From Periplaneta americana (taxonomy: Eukaryota > Arthropoda > Insecta > Blattodea > Blattidae), in assembly GCF_040183065.1 (NCBI RefSeq), contig NC_091130.1, positions 121,604,914 to 121,668,913 of the forward strand: a stretch of DNA of 64,000 nt. The letters run 5' to 3'. A program made the translations under genes and the position numbers. The notes beneath the pieces are model-generated. The model searched no databases, was not told the origin of the DNA, and saw nothing but the letters and a program-made list of their open reading frames with translations. This document shows positions 21,433-31,995 of the stretch, piece by piece (the first letter of the stretch is position 1; each line of letters begins with the position of its first letter).

Positions 21433-21956
21433 TTTTTTCCTTCCATTGCATACAACGCCGACTAGCTACGTATTAAGGCTGGTTCACGATAAACCGGGAA
21501 CGAGAATTGGAAACTGAGGACGTGAAAGTGAAGATTTTTGATTCACAATAAACCAAAAAGGAAACGGCTATGCATATCGAGATGCATGACAACTATATGT
21601 AAAGTCTATATTACGCAATCTGATATGTGTATAATTGACCAATGTCGTTCTCTCATAAGAGCAAACCAGCCAACATAAACACAAGTTAATCAACTTTTTC
21701 CTTCCATTGCATACAACGCCGACTAGCTACGTATTAAGGCTGGTTCACGATAAACCGGGAACGAGAATTGGAAACTGAGGACGTGAAAGTGAAGATCTTT
21801 GATTCACAATAAACCAACAAGGAAACGGCTATGCATATCGAGATGCATGACAACTATATGTAAAGTCTATATTACGCAATCTGATATGTGTATAATTGAC
21901 CAATGTCGTTCTCTCATAAGAGCAAACCAGCCAACATAAACACAGGTTAATCAACT
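21433..21956 (+). repeat. Two-copy tandem duplication, unit 261 bp
   Basis: CCTTCCATTGCATACAACGC starts at 21439 and again at 21700, and the two units are nearly identical. The unit covers a flank plus the left end of the TTA-duplicating MITE, so it arose after that insertion and recently. Confidence 0.92.
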
Positions 21957-22331
21957 TCGGAATATATGACAAAGAATATTTAAGAATTCAATTCACGTGG
22001 TAATCTGGTCACATATGCACGTTAGCATATATTGAAAGTGATTCTACTGAATATCTGAGTTAGTTAGAAACCTTGCATGAAGAAGAAATTGTCATAACCT
22101 CCGTGCTACAAAATACATGACGATCAAATAGCTTTATCATGGCATGAGAATGAATCTAGAAGGCTGTGATCGGAAACAAGAACGGCAAAGTTGAAACTTG
22201 GACAACCTCACGTTCCCGTTCCCGGGCTCCGGCAAGCTTCTCGTTGATTGTGAATGCTCACATTTAAATATATACCATTTTAACAATTTTTCCTTTCTCG
22301 TTCTCGTTTCCGGTTTATTGTGAACCAGCCT
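21476..22331. mobile_element. TTA-duplicating MITE with duplicated left end
   Basis: The left terminus AGGCTGGTTCACGATAAACC follows TTA (21473-21475). The right terminus is its complement, followed by TTA (22332-22334). A second left terminus at 21737 comes from the 261-bp tandem duplication. It is the same family as 6631-6954 and 38869-39062, but with different internal sequence. Confidence 0.85.
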
Positions 22332-22659
22332 TTATACTAATCAGACTTCAGATGAATGCAAAGAATTGTTTTTTCTCTGATACATCGTCAAGTGAGTTGT
22401 ACTGGCTTGTAATACAAGTAAATATTGCCGAGTACCTCAATCAGAGGTTCTGCACCTAGATAAATCAGAATTAAAACTGCTGCACGAGACACATTTCTTT
22501 TTCTAAGAGCCTTCGATAAAAAAAGGTATAAAAATAACCACATTGAGATACAGTCCTAGGGTGTAGCAATTTCACGTCATATTCTGAGAAATAAATTGTT
22601 ACGTGGAAGATAATTTTCATGCCAATTTGCAACTCTTCGGCACGCAAATCGAGGACAGC
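22332..22659. other. Intergenic DNA, no feature recognised
   Basis: No terminal repeats or coding similarity seen. Confidence 0.45.
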
Positions 22660-22850
22660 ATTATTTTACCTTCCCATCAACACGAAAACTGAGTAGAGAA
22701 CAATGGTGCATTCTCTTTATGAACGAATCTCGCTTTGCCCTGCATCCAGATCTTAGGAGAATACATGTCTATTGGCAACCAGATAATGCAAAAAGATTAA
22801 GACATATAAAAGGTGAAAGTGAAATAGCCCAGCACATTTTCAGAGCGATT
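22660..22850 (+). pseudogene. Tc1-type transposase fragment
   Basis: The frame reads KLSREQWCILFMNESRFALH, then PDLRRIHVYWQPDNAKRLRH. This is the segment around the second catalytic Asp of Tc1-like DD34E transposases (usual pattern W..VLFSDESRF.L). The catalytic Asp is Asn here. No catalytic Glu region or inverted ends were found nearby, so it is an isolated fossil. Confidence 0.75.
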
Positions 22851-23112
22851 AGTTCATGTATGTAACAAAAATATGTAATACCATATTGGTGAAATGTTCA
22901 TAGTTTTCTCAGGAAACAATGTTTTTTTCCCAAGTGTTTAACTCCCTATTAGTCGGTAACTTTCGCAAGTAGGATCGTGATTTTTGTCCATGGATATAAA
23001 ATCGAATAAAGAATCAGTTATCCCTCTGGCGTATTTCAGTATCGTGGACGATTTTCATATAAATTTAATCTAAAAACAACTATGCAAATCTAGTCTTTCA
23101 GTTGAAGCTTCC

Positions 23113-23485
23113 TGTAAATCAGATTTGAATAATTTCAAGGGAAAAATTGTTCAGGGGCCGGGTATCGATCCTGAGACCTCTGGTTGAACGTACCGGTGCT
23201 CTCCCAACTGAGCTACCCGGGAACTCCCGTAATATATACGTCACTGTGTACGTTAACAGAAAACCACAATTCCAAGTCACACAGTTTGTAAGCACTCGAT
23301 GTGGGTGTCTGGCATTTCGTCAGCCCACGCGAGTTGTGTGGATATAAACGGAAAAGTTGAGACGGTGTCGGGTGGAGTTCCCGGGTAGCTCAGTTGGGAG
23401 AGCGCTGGTACGTTCAACCAGAGGTCCCGGGATCGATACCCGGCCCCGGAACAATTTTTCCCTTGAAATTATTTAAAAACAACTG
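23113..23485. mobile_element. Inverted tRNA-headed element (SINE dimer or foldback)
   Basis: Two tRNA-like modules face each other: minus strand at about 23113-23232, plus strand at about 23378-23485. They are about 115-bp inverted arms with few mismatches. Each has GGTAGCTCAGTTGGGAGAGC (box A), an anticodon-like stem CTGGT/ACCAG (CCGGT in the left arm) and GGATCGATACCC (box B). Then comes AACAATTTTTCCCTTGAAAT. A 140-bp spacer separates them. The right module folds as a cloverleaf with one acceptor mismatch. Confidence 0.8.
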
Positions 23486-24712
23486 ATTTCAAATCACTGA
23501 ACTATGCGAACACATTGCAACGTTGTAGTCAGAGAGCGATGTGGAAGATAGCTCCCTCGAAATACAGGCCTGAGTTCGTATTATGAGAAGAAAGAAGAGC
23601 GTGTTACCGGCGATGTTGCCATATGGCTGAAACTTTCAACTTAATTTTCTCTCGTCCTTTGTTCTTGTTATTGCTGGTGTCTCTTTATTCATTTATGTAT
23701 TAGTTGTGAAGATAAGTGTATTTAAGTGTCCAATCAATTATAGGTCTATATCAAGCAAACACATTTTTTAATAAGACAAAGTAAATTTCCTTCAATTTTT
23801 ATTGTTAATGAAAATGTCAGTTTCATGTATGATGAAGTGCGCGTAGTGTTCTATCTAGCCTGCAAGACATAAGGAGTAAACGGTTGAAATTCGAACATTC
23901 GTTCGTAAACTCAACCTTGTCGAATGTTCTTTGACCGGTCGAATCTAAACCTGTTGTAAGCGCTGTTCTGCAGCTCTCTAATATGTATTTAAACATTTAC
24001 TGTCTTGTAGTTATAAAGCATATGATAGAAAACTTTGTTTCAATTTATTATTTCAAACAGCATTTACAATCCCATGTTATCACACACAAACATACGTATA
24101 TCACTGCCCATTGTCCATCGTAATTCATATTTGAAATGCTTGTTGTTATGTGTACTTGCATATTGATTTTGGTGATGATTTATTGGATGCAATATCAACA
24201 AATACTACATTTAGCGTTGAAATTTAACAGTTATTTAAATTAAACTGACCTGTAATCGAATGAAACGTTTAAATACATTAGGTCTACATATAAAAGAGAG
24301 TAAAATAATTACTGAAATTCTCTACATCACTACATTATACATTAACTATGGCAGAACGTCATCGAATGCAATGAATTTCTAAGATATGTTTAAGAACTTT
24401 ATGACTAGTGGACCGTAATCTGTCCCACAGCGTTTGGGGATGAGGTTAATTGTTCATAAACTATATTGGCGTAACGTATATTGGCACAGGTATTATCAGG
24501 AAACACTTGCATCTTGTTCGTTCTGCAGTTGACGTTCTGTTATTGATTCAAAATTGACCTTGGAGATTGTTGAATATGCATTCTAGTGAAAAAGATTGAT
24601 ACTAATGACCTTTCTTAAAATTTAAATTATTGGTTCATTTATTTATAAGCTATGCTTTATTTTTACTTGTACTGGCAGATGTAAAACTACCATCTTTTCC
24701 ACTCAACAAGTA
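23486..24712. other. AT-rich intergenic DNA
   Basis: No gene, terminal repeat or tandem array recognised. Confidence 0.5.
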
Positions 24713-24946
24713 GGGTAGACCTTAGTAATTTCGTGGCAGTGGTTATTTCGTGATATTTTTTTCTGGCTCTTTCGTAAACTAAACAATGGTCCTACGAGAT
24801 TCAAATTTCCGCGAAGAAATTGCTTACGTTGTCCAGTTTCCAGAAAGATACAGCTACGCTTTGTGAAGTAGTTACAATAGTTCACAAAAGAACCAAGAAA
24901 AAATATCACGAAATAACCAATGCCACGAAATTACCAAGATTTACCC
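24713..24946. mobile_element. TA-flanked palindromic MITE, 234 bp
   Basis: The ends GGGTARAYCTTRGTAATTTC are inverted and flanked by TA (24711-24712, 24947-24948). Similarity between the arms continues inward about 70 bp or more (GGTTATTTCGTGATATTTTT). TA duplication points to Tc1/mariner-type mobilisation. A 68-codon minus-strand frame inside is not a gene. Confidence 0.85.
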
Positions 24947-25130
24947 TATAAAAATACGGGTTTATTAAATTATATTTTGTAGTTTTTGTTTCCCGATTTT
25001 AAAGGATTTAAATAACTAATTTAGTTATTGTTATATAATAATTATTATTAATAATAATTATTTCTACATCTTGATTACATAACTTTTAACACTACGTCAC
25101 TTCGGAATATGTATTATATATCTTTTCCGT

Positions 25131-25649
25131 GTTAAATTTTACAAGAAATTAAATTACAACATCGCATGCAGAACATATAATACTCTACAAAAATATTTCA
25201 ACACACAAACAAACAAATACAATCACATAGGCGTATACAAACTCAAATGTAACACGTGCAATAACTTCTACATAAGACAGACAGGCAAATCATTTCAAAC
25301 ACGTTACAAAGAACACATCACAGCCATAACAAAATTACAAAACACTTCCACATATGCTGAATACATCACAAATGCTGACCACACCTACAGAGACATCAAT
25401 ACAGACATGGAAATTCCACACACCCTACCAAAAAGCCAGAAACAAAACACAATAGAACAATACGAAATATACAGACACACAAAAACACATCCAAATGAAA
25501 TTCTGAACACACAACTCATTTTCAGAACGCACATACTCTTTGAATCCATATTACGCTACACAAACACACCTCCACAGGAAACAAAACAAAAGGCGCGAAG
25601 ACCAGCAGCAACCAATTCTGCAATATCATTGGTGCCCAATAGTTTTTAA
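25131..25649 (+). pseudogene. Penelope-like element, GIY-YIG endonuclease remnant
   Basis: An open frame runs from about 25131 to the stop at 25647. It includes NHIGVYKLKCNTCNNFYIRQ, then TGKSFQTRYKEHI and a long C-terminal tail. GVY...FYIRQTG...R..EH is the GIY-YIG endonuclease signature. The CNTCNNFY cysteine pair is typical of the endonuclease domain that ends Penelope-like retroelements. The second Gly (YIG) is Arg here and may impair catalysis. The RT domain is not present upstream, so the copy is 5' truncated. The DNA is unusually A/C-rich. Confidence 0.82.
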
Positions 25650-25746
25650 TGTAATTGTTAGTGTATTAATTTTGTCTATTAAGTTAAACATAACAATCGT
25701 AAGGATGGCACTGAAATATAAATAACGTCAATACAGAAAACAATGG

Positions 25747-25748
<2 letters not shown>

Positions 25749-25777
<29 letters not shown>
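25749..25777. repeat. (TAA)n microsatellite
   Basis: About nine units next to the 3' end of the minus-strand LINE that follows. It may be that element's tail. Confidence 0.85.
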
Positions 25778-25844
25778 TTTACTTGCTTTCCACTTTACAG
25801 CAGTTCGCCTTTGATTCCTGCTTTCCAGAGCTTCCTATTCTCCC

Positions 25845-27150
25845 ATTGTCCCTCTTCTATGCCCCTCTTCACTAGGATGTGTGTATTCCTTCATACCATG
25901 TCTTTCTAGCTCTTCCACGCTTTCTTCTTCCTGGCACGGTCCAATTGAGGATACATTTAGGCCACCGTTCCTCCGACATCCGTTGTACATGTCCATACCA
26001 CTGTAAAGAACTATTTTCTATTCTGTCTGTAACAGTTTCCTCTGCATCCATTTCTTCCCTAATATATGTGTTTCTTATATGTTCTAGTCTGAATATCCTC
26101 GTACTTCTTCGTAATCCATCCAGTTCTGTCGCCAACACTCTTTTCTGCATTTTTGCACTTATTGACCAACTTTTTGAACTATATATAAGTATGCTTTCGA
26201 TTACTGTTTTTAGAATATACTATTTTGTATTTCTAGTCATGTCCCTACTCCAAAAAAATACAATCGCTCTCCTAGCGCAATTTACTCTATTAATAATATC
26301 TTTTTCACACTACCAGATTTATCGATATACAGTAATCTGAAATCCCTACAATTACTATGTATTCTGTTTTAGTAATATTTATTTTCAATCCACCTGCTTC
26401 AAATACATCCATTAATTTACGGACCATATATTCTATATCTTCTTTGTCCTGTAATTTTATAACCTGCTCATCTCCAAATAGTAAATGTGCATTACGCGAT
26501 TATTGATATTCTTTCCCATTCCTATGCGTGACTTATTCCAATTAATATTTCAGGAGAAAAATTCACTTCGGCGCCGGGGATCGAACCCGGGTCCTTGGTT
26601 CTACGTACCAAGCGCTCTGACCACTGAGCTACGCCGAATTCAATCCATAGCACCAGACCGAACTCTCCTCCTTCAATGTTTCCCTTTTGGCCAGACTCCA
26701 AGTTAGGCATATATGTTGACGTTTTATGTCCAAGTCAACTGCCATTATACAAGGGGCGCACTCAGATAAGTGACTTATTTGGCCGGGATTCCGCAGTTAA
26801 GTGCACAGTAATCTGTACAGAATATGCACTGCTAGCTATGAGAACATTAAAGATTTTATTAATTTGTCCCACATTATCTGTAATACCGATCCCCGGCGCC
26901 GGAGCGAATTTTTCTCCTCAAATATTAATTGTGAACATTACAGATATTATTCTGTGGGACAAATTAATAAAATCTTTAATATTGTGACTTATTCCACTTT
27001 ATCAGTATATATTATAGAAATATCTTAAACAGTGTTGGTGACATCCCGCATCCCTGTTTTAATCCTTTTGTTGTAATGAATTCTGATGATACCCGAATTC
27101 CGACATTAACACATGCCTTATATTCATACATCCCTTTAATAAAGGTAATG
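25845..27150 (-). pseudogene. Endonuclease-RT type LINE split by a SINE-like insert
   Basis: The minus strand, from high to low coordinates, reads LITFIKGMYEYKACVNVGIR, then TKGLKQGCGMSPTLFKIFL (RT palm). An insertion at 26541-26983 follows, then FGDEQVIKLQDKEDIEYMV, the KMQKRVLATELDGLRRSTRI stretch, and an RTE-like tail with SLQWYGHVQRMSEERWPK. The FADD box itself is degraded. Several in-frame stops are present. It is distinct from RTE families A and B, although the overall plan is the same. Confidence 0.8.
26541..26983 (-). mobile_element. SINE-like insertion with inverted second half
   Basis: It is flanked by 13-bp duplications GTGACTTATTCCA (26528-26540, 26984-26996). On the minus strand the left part holds a tRNA-like head: GGCGTAGCTCAGTGGTCAGA, anticodon-like stem TTGGT/ACCAA, box B GGTTCGATCCC. 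It is followed by GAATTTTTCTCC. The right part repeats the box B/linker segment inverted. A further hairpin (26842-26884 against 26935-26983) closes the structure. The LINE is continuous across the insertion once it is removed. Confidence 0.82.
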
Positions 27151-27164
27151 AGAGCTCTAATAAT

Positions 27165-27183
27165 AATGATGATGATGATGATG

Positions 27184-27219
<36 letters not shown>

Positions 27220-27228
27220 GCAAAATGT
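27165..27228. repeat. (ATG)n/(ATA)n microsatellite
   Basis: ATGATGATG grading into ATAATAATA over about 60 bp. The poly-Leu/Ser frame through it is an artefact. Confidence 0.9.
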
Positions 27229-27281
27229 AGATTTGTTTAGTTAGCTTACATGTAATTCTAAAGAGTGAACTAAGTACAATT

Positions 27282-27388
27282 GAAGGGTTCAGAGCCATAG
27301 TGGGCCAAGCACCATTTATTAGAAACGGAGAAAGCAAGGGTTAAAGTTAAGTGAATACAATGGTTTAATGAAGATTGACATATCATTT
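27282..27388 (+). repeat. GAAGGGTTCAGAACC repeat, copy 2
   Basis: It begins at 27282 directly after AATT (27278-27281) with GAAGGGTTCAGAGCCATAGT...GGGCCAAGC. The end is uncertain because another GAAG-ended element abuts at 27389. Confidence 0.7.
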
Positions 27389-27646
27389 GAAGAGCTTGCG
27401 GGAAAAACGATGACTGTCACATTTCTATTAAGGGTTACATAATGATCTAATTGAGTCTATAATTGCAAGATATAGTGCTGTTTCTATAGAAAATAAAGGA
27501 AATGATTACTGTATTCGCGGTGATAATTCTCCTTTTTACCATTTTTCATAAGAACAACATTAAATTTCGCAGTAATCCATTGAATTAGATAATGACATCA
27601 ACCTTAAGAAAACTGTGACATTCATCGTTTTTTCCTCAAACTCTTC
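27389..27646. mobile_element. MITE with GAAG termini, 258 bp
   Basis: Inverted ends of about 47 bp start GAAGAG.TTG.GG and share AAAACGATGA.TGTCACA. The flanks ATTT (27385-27388) and ATTA (27647-27650) match at three of four bases. The ends resemble those of the element at 47871-48120. Non-coding. Confidence 0.75.
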
Positions 27647-27650
27647 ATTA

Positions 27651-28080
27651 CTTTGAATGTGTATACTTTGTATTACTTGCTATATGTTTCCACTGAATTA
27701 CGGCAATAAGCAGAGAGAGCATTTGGTGTACGTAAACTGCTACATTCACTATATCGTAATGTATTAGGGAGCAAGGAAGGGAGGGGGTGAATGTCATCGT
27801 GTCGCTACAATAACAACTAGAGTACAGTTCCTGCAGCAAATTATCTTTACTACTCAGTAATTTCACTTCATAATATTAAATAATCTAATGTTTATATTGT
27901 GCATTTAATTACAACATACATAGTTCTGTGTTACATGATATTAATGTAGCTGCATCAGAACAATATATTGTATATAAATACAACAGCATAGAAAACATAG
28001 TATTTTACTTTGCTCTTCTTCATGACTGCATTTGTTACAGTGCACGACGATATACTTCATTAAGCTTTTCTGCTTTCATT
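27651..28080. other. Intergenic DNA, possibly decayed hAT sequence
   Basis: Minus-strand reading just below the hAT pseudogene gives only faint continuation, not enough to extend that call. Confidence 0.35.
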
Positions 28081-29764
28081 TCGTCAGACCACAATAATCG
28101 CATTGATTTTTAAAACAGAACTGCAATGGTAACATGATTTACTTTCTCTAGCTCTTCGGATGTCAATAGAAACATTTTGCTCACACCTTCAGTTTGAAGT
28201 GCCCCAACAATAACATTAGCAACGGATCTGTTTCCAATATTTGTCGTTTCGTCTATAGATACTCACAATTTTTCATCTTTTAAGATTTGTCTAATTTCAC
28301 CTAAGACATCTTCATAACATTTTGCTAAATAATCCGTACGCAGAGTAGATTGTCGGGGTAGTGTTCTACCTGTATATTTTTGAAAAAATGATGTGACACA
28401 TGGGTGTTTCAGTTTTTTAAATGGAATATTTGCCCTAACGAACATGTGGCCCAAGTCTTGGTAAAAATCACATTCTATATTTGAACTCGTGGGAATAGCT
28501 TCGACTTTCTTCAAATTCAACAACTTAAAACATTCCTTATGCCTGTAGTGTTTTTGTACATGGTGTCTCTTGTTCCTCAGTAGATCGACTTTCCATACAA
28601 TGCATGTAAGTGCTGCGATCCGAACTCCTCAACAAATTGCTGCAATTGTACAGGGACATCATTTTATTTTTACTTCAATTTTTATTGTACCTGAGTTTTT
28701 TAATGTACTTTACTCCCACTCCTTCTACTAATGAAGTTCAACCGTCTCCACACAGAATCAAGGCCGCATATAGTAAACAGCACTGAGTTAGTGAGTATAG
28801 TACGTTCCAGAAATATGTTCGCGTTTTCCAGTGACGAAAGAGCTTTCAATATTGAATCATATTTTCGCACAGGTACTGTCCGTTTTCCAACGTCACATCC
28901 CGATTTCCCCCACCTGCTTCTGCTCCCCCCTCTGTAAAAGCTAGGCTGTCTTAGCTCTTTTCTGAAAACATTAATTTCTGTTATGAATTGGACGTTTACG
29001 TAATATTATACAGCTGTTTAAAATAACTTAAATAAAAGAGCCTCGTTAAGTAATTAACTGTCACATGATTTCCCCTCTTTCTACGGTCCTGTGGCATAAC
29101 CACTTGGACGGACAGTAGATAGCATGTCTGAGTAATTTTATCTGTGCGAGTCGGGCAGAAGTGAAGACTGAATTTACAGTACGTAAGGTACTCTTTTATA
29201 GAATTATTTCAACATGAGTTACTAGTACGAAGGACGAAACTGGTAATTGGAATTAGATGCAATAGTCTATAGTGCGATAATATGCACAAAAGAACTGAAG
29301 TCTGTATCGAAATGAACGGCCACCATTTAAAAAAAATATGTGTTATGATTATTTTTTAATTTAACTTCTTTCTCTATATTGTACGCTAATGTGCTGTAGA
29401 CAGTATAATATACACTGCATAATGAATACATTCGCATGGATAACTCAGTTCCTGAGTAAAAACACTTATTCTTAATACAGTACTGTATTTTGATTAGGCC
29501 TAAACAAAAACGTAATGAAAATTATCGAACTGAAAATCGCGATATTTCCTAGTTTACGTAAATGGATGAACTACTTTTCTTCCCTCCTATACCTAGTAGA
29601 GGGATTTGTTTGTGTTTTACGCCAGTATCATCGAACTACAGTCGTGGAAGGGGATAGCAAACTGTGTTTCCGGTTCTCCAAAGGTGTAGCCAGGTAATAT
29701 TAAAAATGTTAGTAAAAATAAAATGATGTCCCTGTACATGCCGAGGCTTCTTTGCTTTTGGCAT
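28081..29764 (-). pseudogene. hAT-type (CGGBP1-like) transposase gene split by mariner-type element
   Basis: The start codon is at 29764-29762: MPKAKKPRH, then a Val codon in which the 1084-bp element 28651-29734 is inserted. Beyond it the frame resumes as QLQQFVEEFG. A frameshift follows, then a BED-finger-like stretch (CIVWKVDLL...HHVQKHYRHKEC), 86 open codons with FVRANIPFKKL...FFQKYTGRTLPRQSTLR, and SIDETTN...ANVIVGALQTEG. In related hAT-derived proteins a Trp precedes VSIDETT; here the codon is TGA. These proteins are DDE transposases with an N-terminal zinc finger; the C-terminal dimerisation part is missing. Confidence 0.82.
28651..29734 (+). mobile_element. Non-autonomous mariner-type element, copy 1 (CAGGGACATCATTTT family)
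   Basis: The inverted ends CAGGGACATCATTTTATTTT are flanked by TA (28649-28650, 29735-29736). Removing the element restores the hAT frame CAT-GTA-CAA. Inside, only a trace of transposase C-terminus remains near 29278-29325 (NMHKR...CIEMN). The longer copy at 39874-42234 shows this to be the end of a mariner-type ORF. A third copy, 49606-51445, is inverted. Confidence 0.9.
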
Positions 29765-30163
29765 ATCGTAAACTAAGTTGTAATGTAAAGGGAAATAAAT
29801 GCTTTGCACTTACGATAAACACAAGTAGTACTAATTAGAAGGACTGCGATAGGAAAAAAAATACAGGAAATAGTGTAGAAAAGTAAATACAGGAAATAGT
29901 GTAGAAGGACCAATAAAGAAGAATATGAAGAAGACAGGAAATTTAAATACGCCAGGAAATGAACAGGTATTGAAAACTATCTAAGAGAGCACATATAACA
30001 TCGGAGAGCTCTGTGCGTACAATGATTGTACCTTGTAGGTAAGACCCCTTTCCCCACCTCGTGACGTAATCAAAACTCTCGGTATAGTAAACTTGTGTCC
30101 ACTGATAACGTACCCCATCTGCTATTTTTGGTAATGAGTTCATTTTAACTCTTGTCTTGTACG
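29765..30163. other. Intergenic DNA with a short tandem duplication
   Basis: AATACAGGAAATAGTGTAGA occurs twice in tandem at about 29862-29910. Nothing else was recognised. Confidence 0.5.
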
Positions 30164-30207
30164 GTTTTAGTAAATGGCGCTTGGCCCACTATGGTTCTGA
30201 ACCCTTC
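30164..30207 (-). repeat. GAAGGGTTCAGAACC repeat, copy 3
   Basis: Minus-strand GAAGGGTTCAGAACCATAGT...GCGCCATTTACT starts at 30207 and is preceded on that strand by AAATT. Only the conserved 44 bp is certain. Confidence 0.7.
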
Positions 30208-31180
30208 AATTTAATGTTAAATAAGACAATTTGTATCGAAAGAATGATTGACATTATGTAGGAAAATTGATAGACTATATTAAAAATAAGTATTCTACAA
30301 AAATAATATTTGAAGAAATATCACATTCTAGAGACGAAAAAGTGTTTTAGACAATCGACTTTTGAAAGTACACAACGTATGACAGCGGGTGACCAGAATA
30401 ACAACGTTGCTGGGTTTTGTGAAAAGAATTTTAATATTATCCTACAATTAAAACAATTCCAGACTGAATTGAAAAAATACGGAGAATATCTCTCTAGAAT
30501 AATTTGGCGTAGAAATAAAGTTCAACTTCAGGAGATCCAAGAATGAGACAGACGATACCAAAAGAGGGAAGGCGTAAAATTTGACAGTTTTGTGATTGTG
30601 ATATTTACAGCTTTACGTATATAATAAAACATTCGATTAAGTGTCAAAGAATCAATACATTAATTTCATCTACGCGAATATAATTTTAGAATTCGTTCAT
30701 GTTTACCAGCGTTCTGTACGTAAGTTGATTACTTAAAACAAACATGAATGTAACTAACGGGTATGAAATATAATTGAATTGTGTCTATCCTGATTAATCT
30801 CTAGGTCTGGATTCGTACGAGAGAAAAATATAAACTGAAATCCCTCATAGTCTATCTTCCAAAGTATCGATACAGGTGAGAATAACTGTCAGAATTCTGA
30901 TGAAATGCACATGGGAATTTGTAATCACTCATCATTATCGCTATTAAATTCACATATCATCCCGTTACAAGTTATGTGCATTTCAATGAATTCCATTATT
31001 TATTGAAGCGGGAATATATTGCGCATTTTCCCACAACAATGATTTATAAATCTCGTTGCATTATATTCACCAGTCCAGTTGTAAGCGATCATGGGCACTT
31101 CATTAGCTCTTCGTATTAGTGCAGTGATGTCGGTGTGAAAATATATATCAAATCTGTCACAAGGAATTAAACATTATACA
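30208..31180. other. Intergenic DNA, no feature recognised
   Basis: No coding signature. Short open stretches, such as 78 codons at 30310-30546, lack recognisable domains. Confidence 0.5.
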
Positions 31181-31539
31181 GGGTGGAAGGTAAGGTAGTA
31201 CATTAATTCACAGGAGCCATAGAACTCATTATTTGGAGTAAGTTTTGTCAAATAAAAAAAAAATATGGGACTTACCGATAGTGAGATAATTACAAGTGTT
31301 TCGAAAGCACTGGCGGCAATTGCAAGATGTCTCAACGCCGCATAAGTAATACCCCACACCCCATGCGGTCAGCGACTTGAAGAAGATGGGTTAAGTTCAA
31401 CTACGCTTCACCGTGTATCTTGCAGCAGGTGAGGGGAGGACGGCAGCAAACAATTAATGTACTGCATTACTTTGCGAGCTAATCTGGGGAATAATCTTCG
31501 CACAAAATGACCTACGTAAACTCCGGATAGGGACGTAAC
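31181..31539. other. Region starting with a single transposon-like end
   Basis: ACAGGGTGGAAGGTAAGG at about 31179 resembles a mariner-type terminus following TA, but no matching inverted end was found downstream. It is possibly a truncated element. Confidence 0.35.
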
Positions 31540-31995
31540 TGTTATTTGTTTAGTTTGTGTAATTTAATGTCAGAAAATGTAAATTAATAACCCGACTGAA
31601 CAAAATAGCTCGCAAATCCTTTGTGTTATCCTGAACTTTCCTAATGGCATATTCTAGAGCGAAGTTAAAAAGTAAAGGTGGTAGTGCATCTTCCTGCTTT
31701 AGCCCGCAGTGAATTGGAAAAGCATAAGATAGAAACTGGCGTATACGGACTCTGCTATAAGTTTCATTAAGACGCATTTTAATTAATCGAACTAGTTTCT
31801 TGGGAATACCAAATTCAATAAGAATAATATATAAAACTTCTCTCTTAACCGAGTCATACGCCTTTTTGAAATCCATGAATAACTGATGTACTGAACCCTT
31901 ATACTCCCATTTTTCTCCAATATCTGTTGAATACAAAAAATCCGATCAATACTCTATCTATTACGCCTAAAACCACACTGATGATCTCCAATTGT
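31540..31995 (-). pseudogene. RTE-like family A LINE, RT palm fragment
   Basis: On the minus strand: GDHQCGFRRNR-like sequence, then HQLFMDFKKAYDSVKREVLY, FGIPKKLVRLIKMRLNETYS, FPIHCGLKQEDALPPLLFNF and ALEYAIRKVQDN. These are RT palm blocks; FKKAYDS includes the first catalytic Asp. The fragment stops before the YADD box and is truncated on both sides. It supplies the uninterrupted sequence for the insertion at 13597-14213. Confidence 0.85.

Noticed and set aside
23378-23452. Functional tRNA (anticodon-like GTT)
   Set aside because: It folds well but has C in place of U before the anticodon, an acceptor mismatch and an atypical T-loop. It lies in an inverted repeat with a SINE-like tail, so I call it tRNA-derived and not a tRNA gene.
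26575-26640. Functional tRNA-Tyr (anticodon-like GTA) on the minus strand
   Set aside because: No U before the anticodon, mismatched acceptor base pairs, no intron layout, and enclosed in an insertion with 13-bp target duplications.
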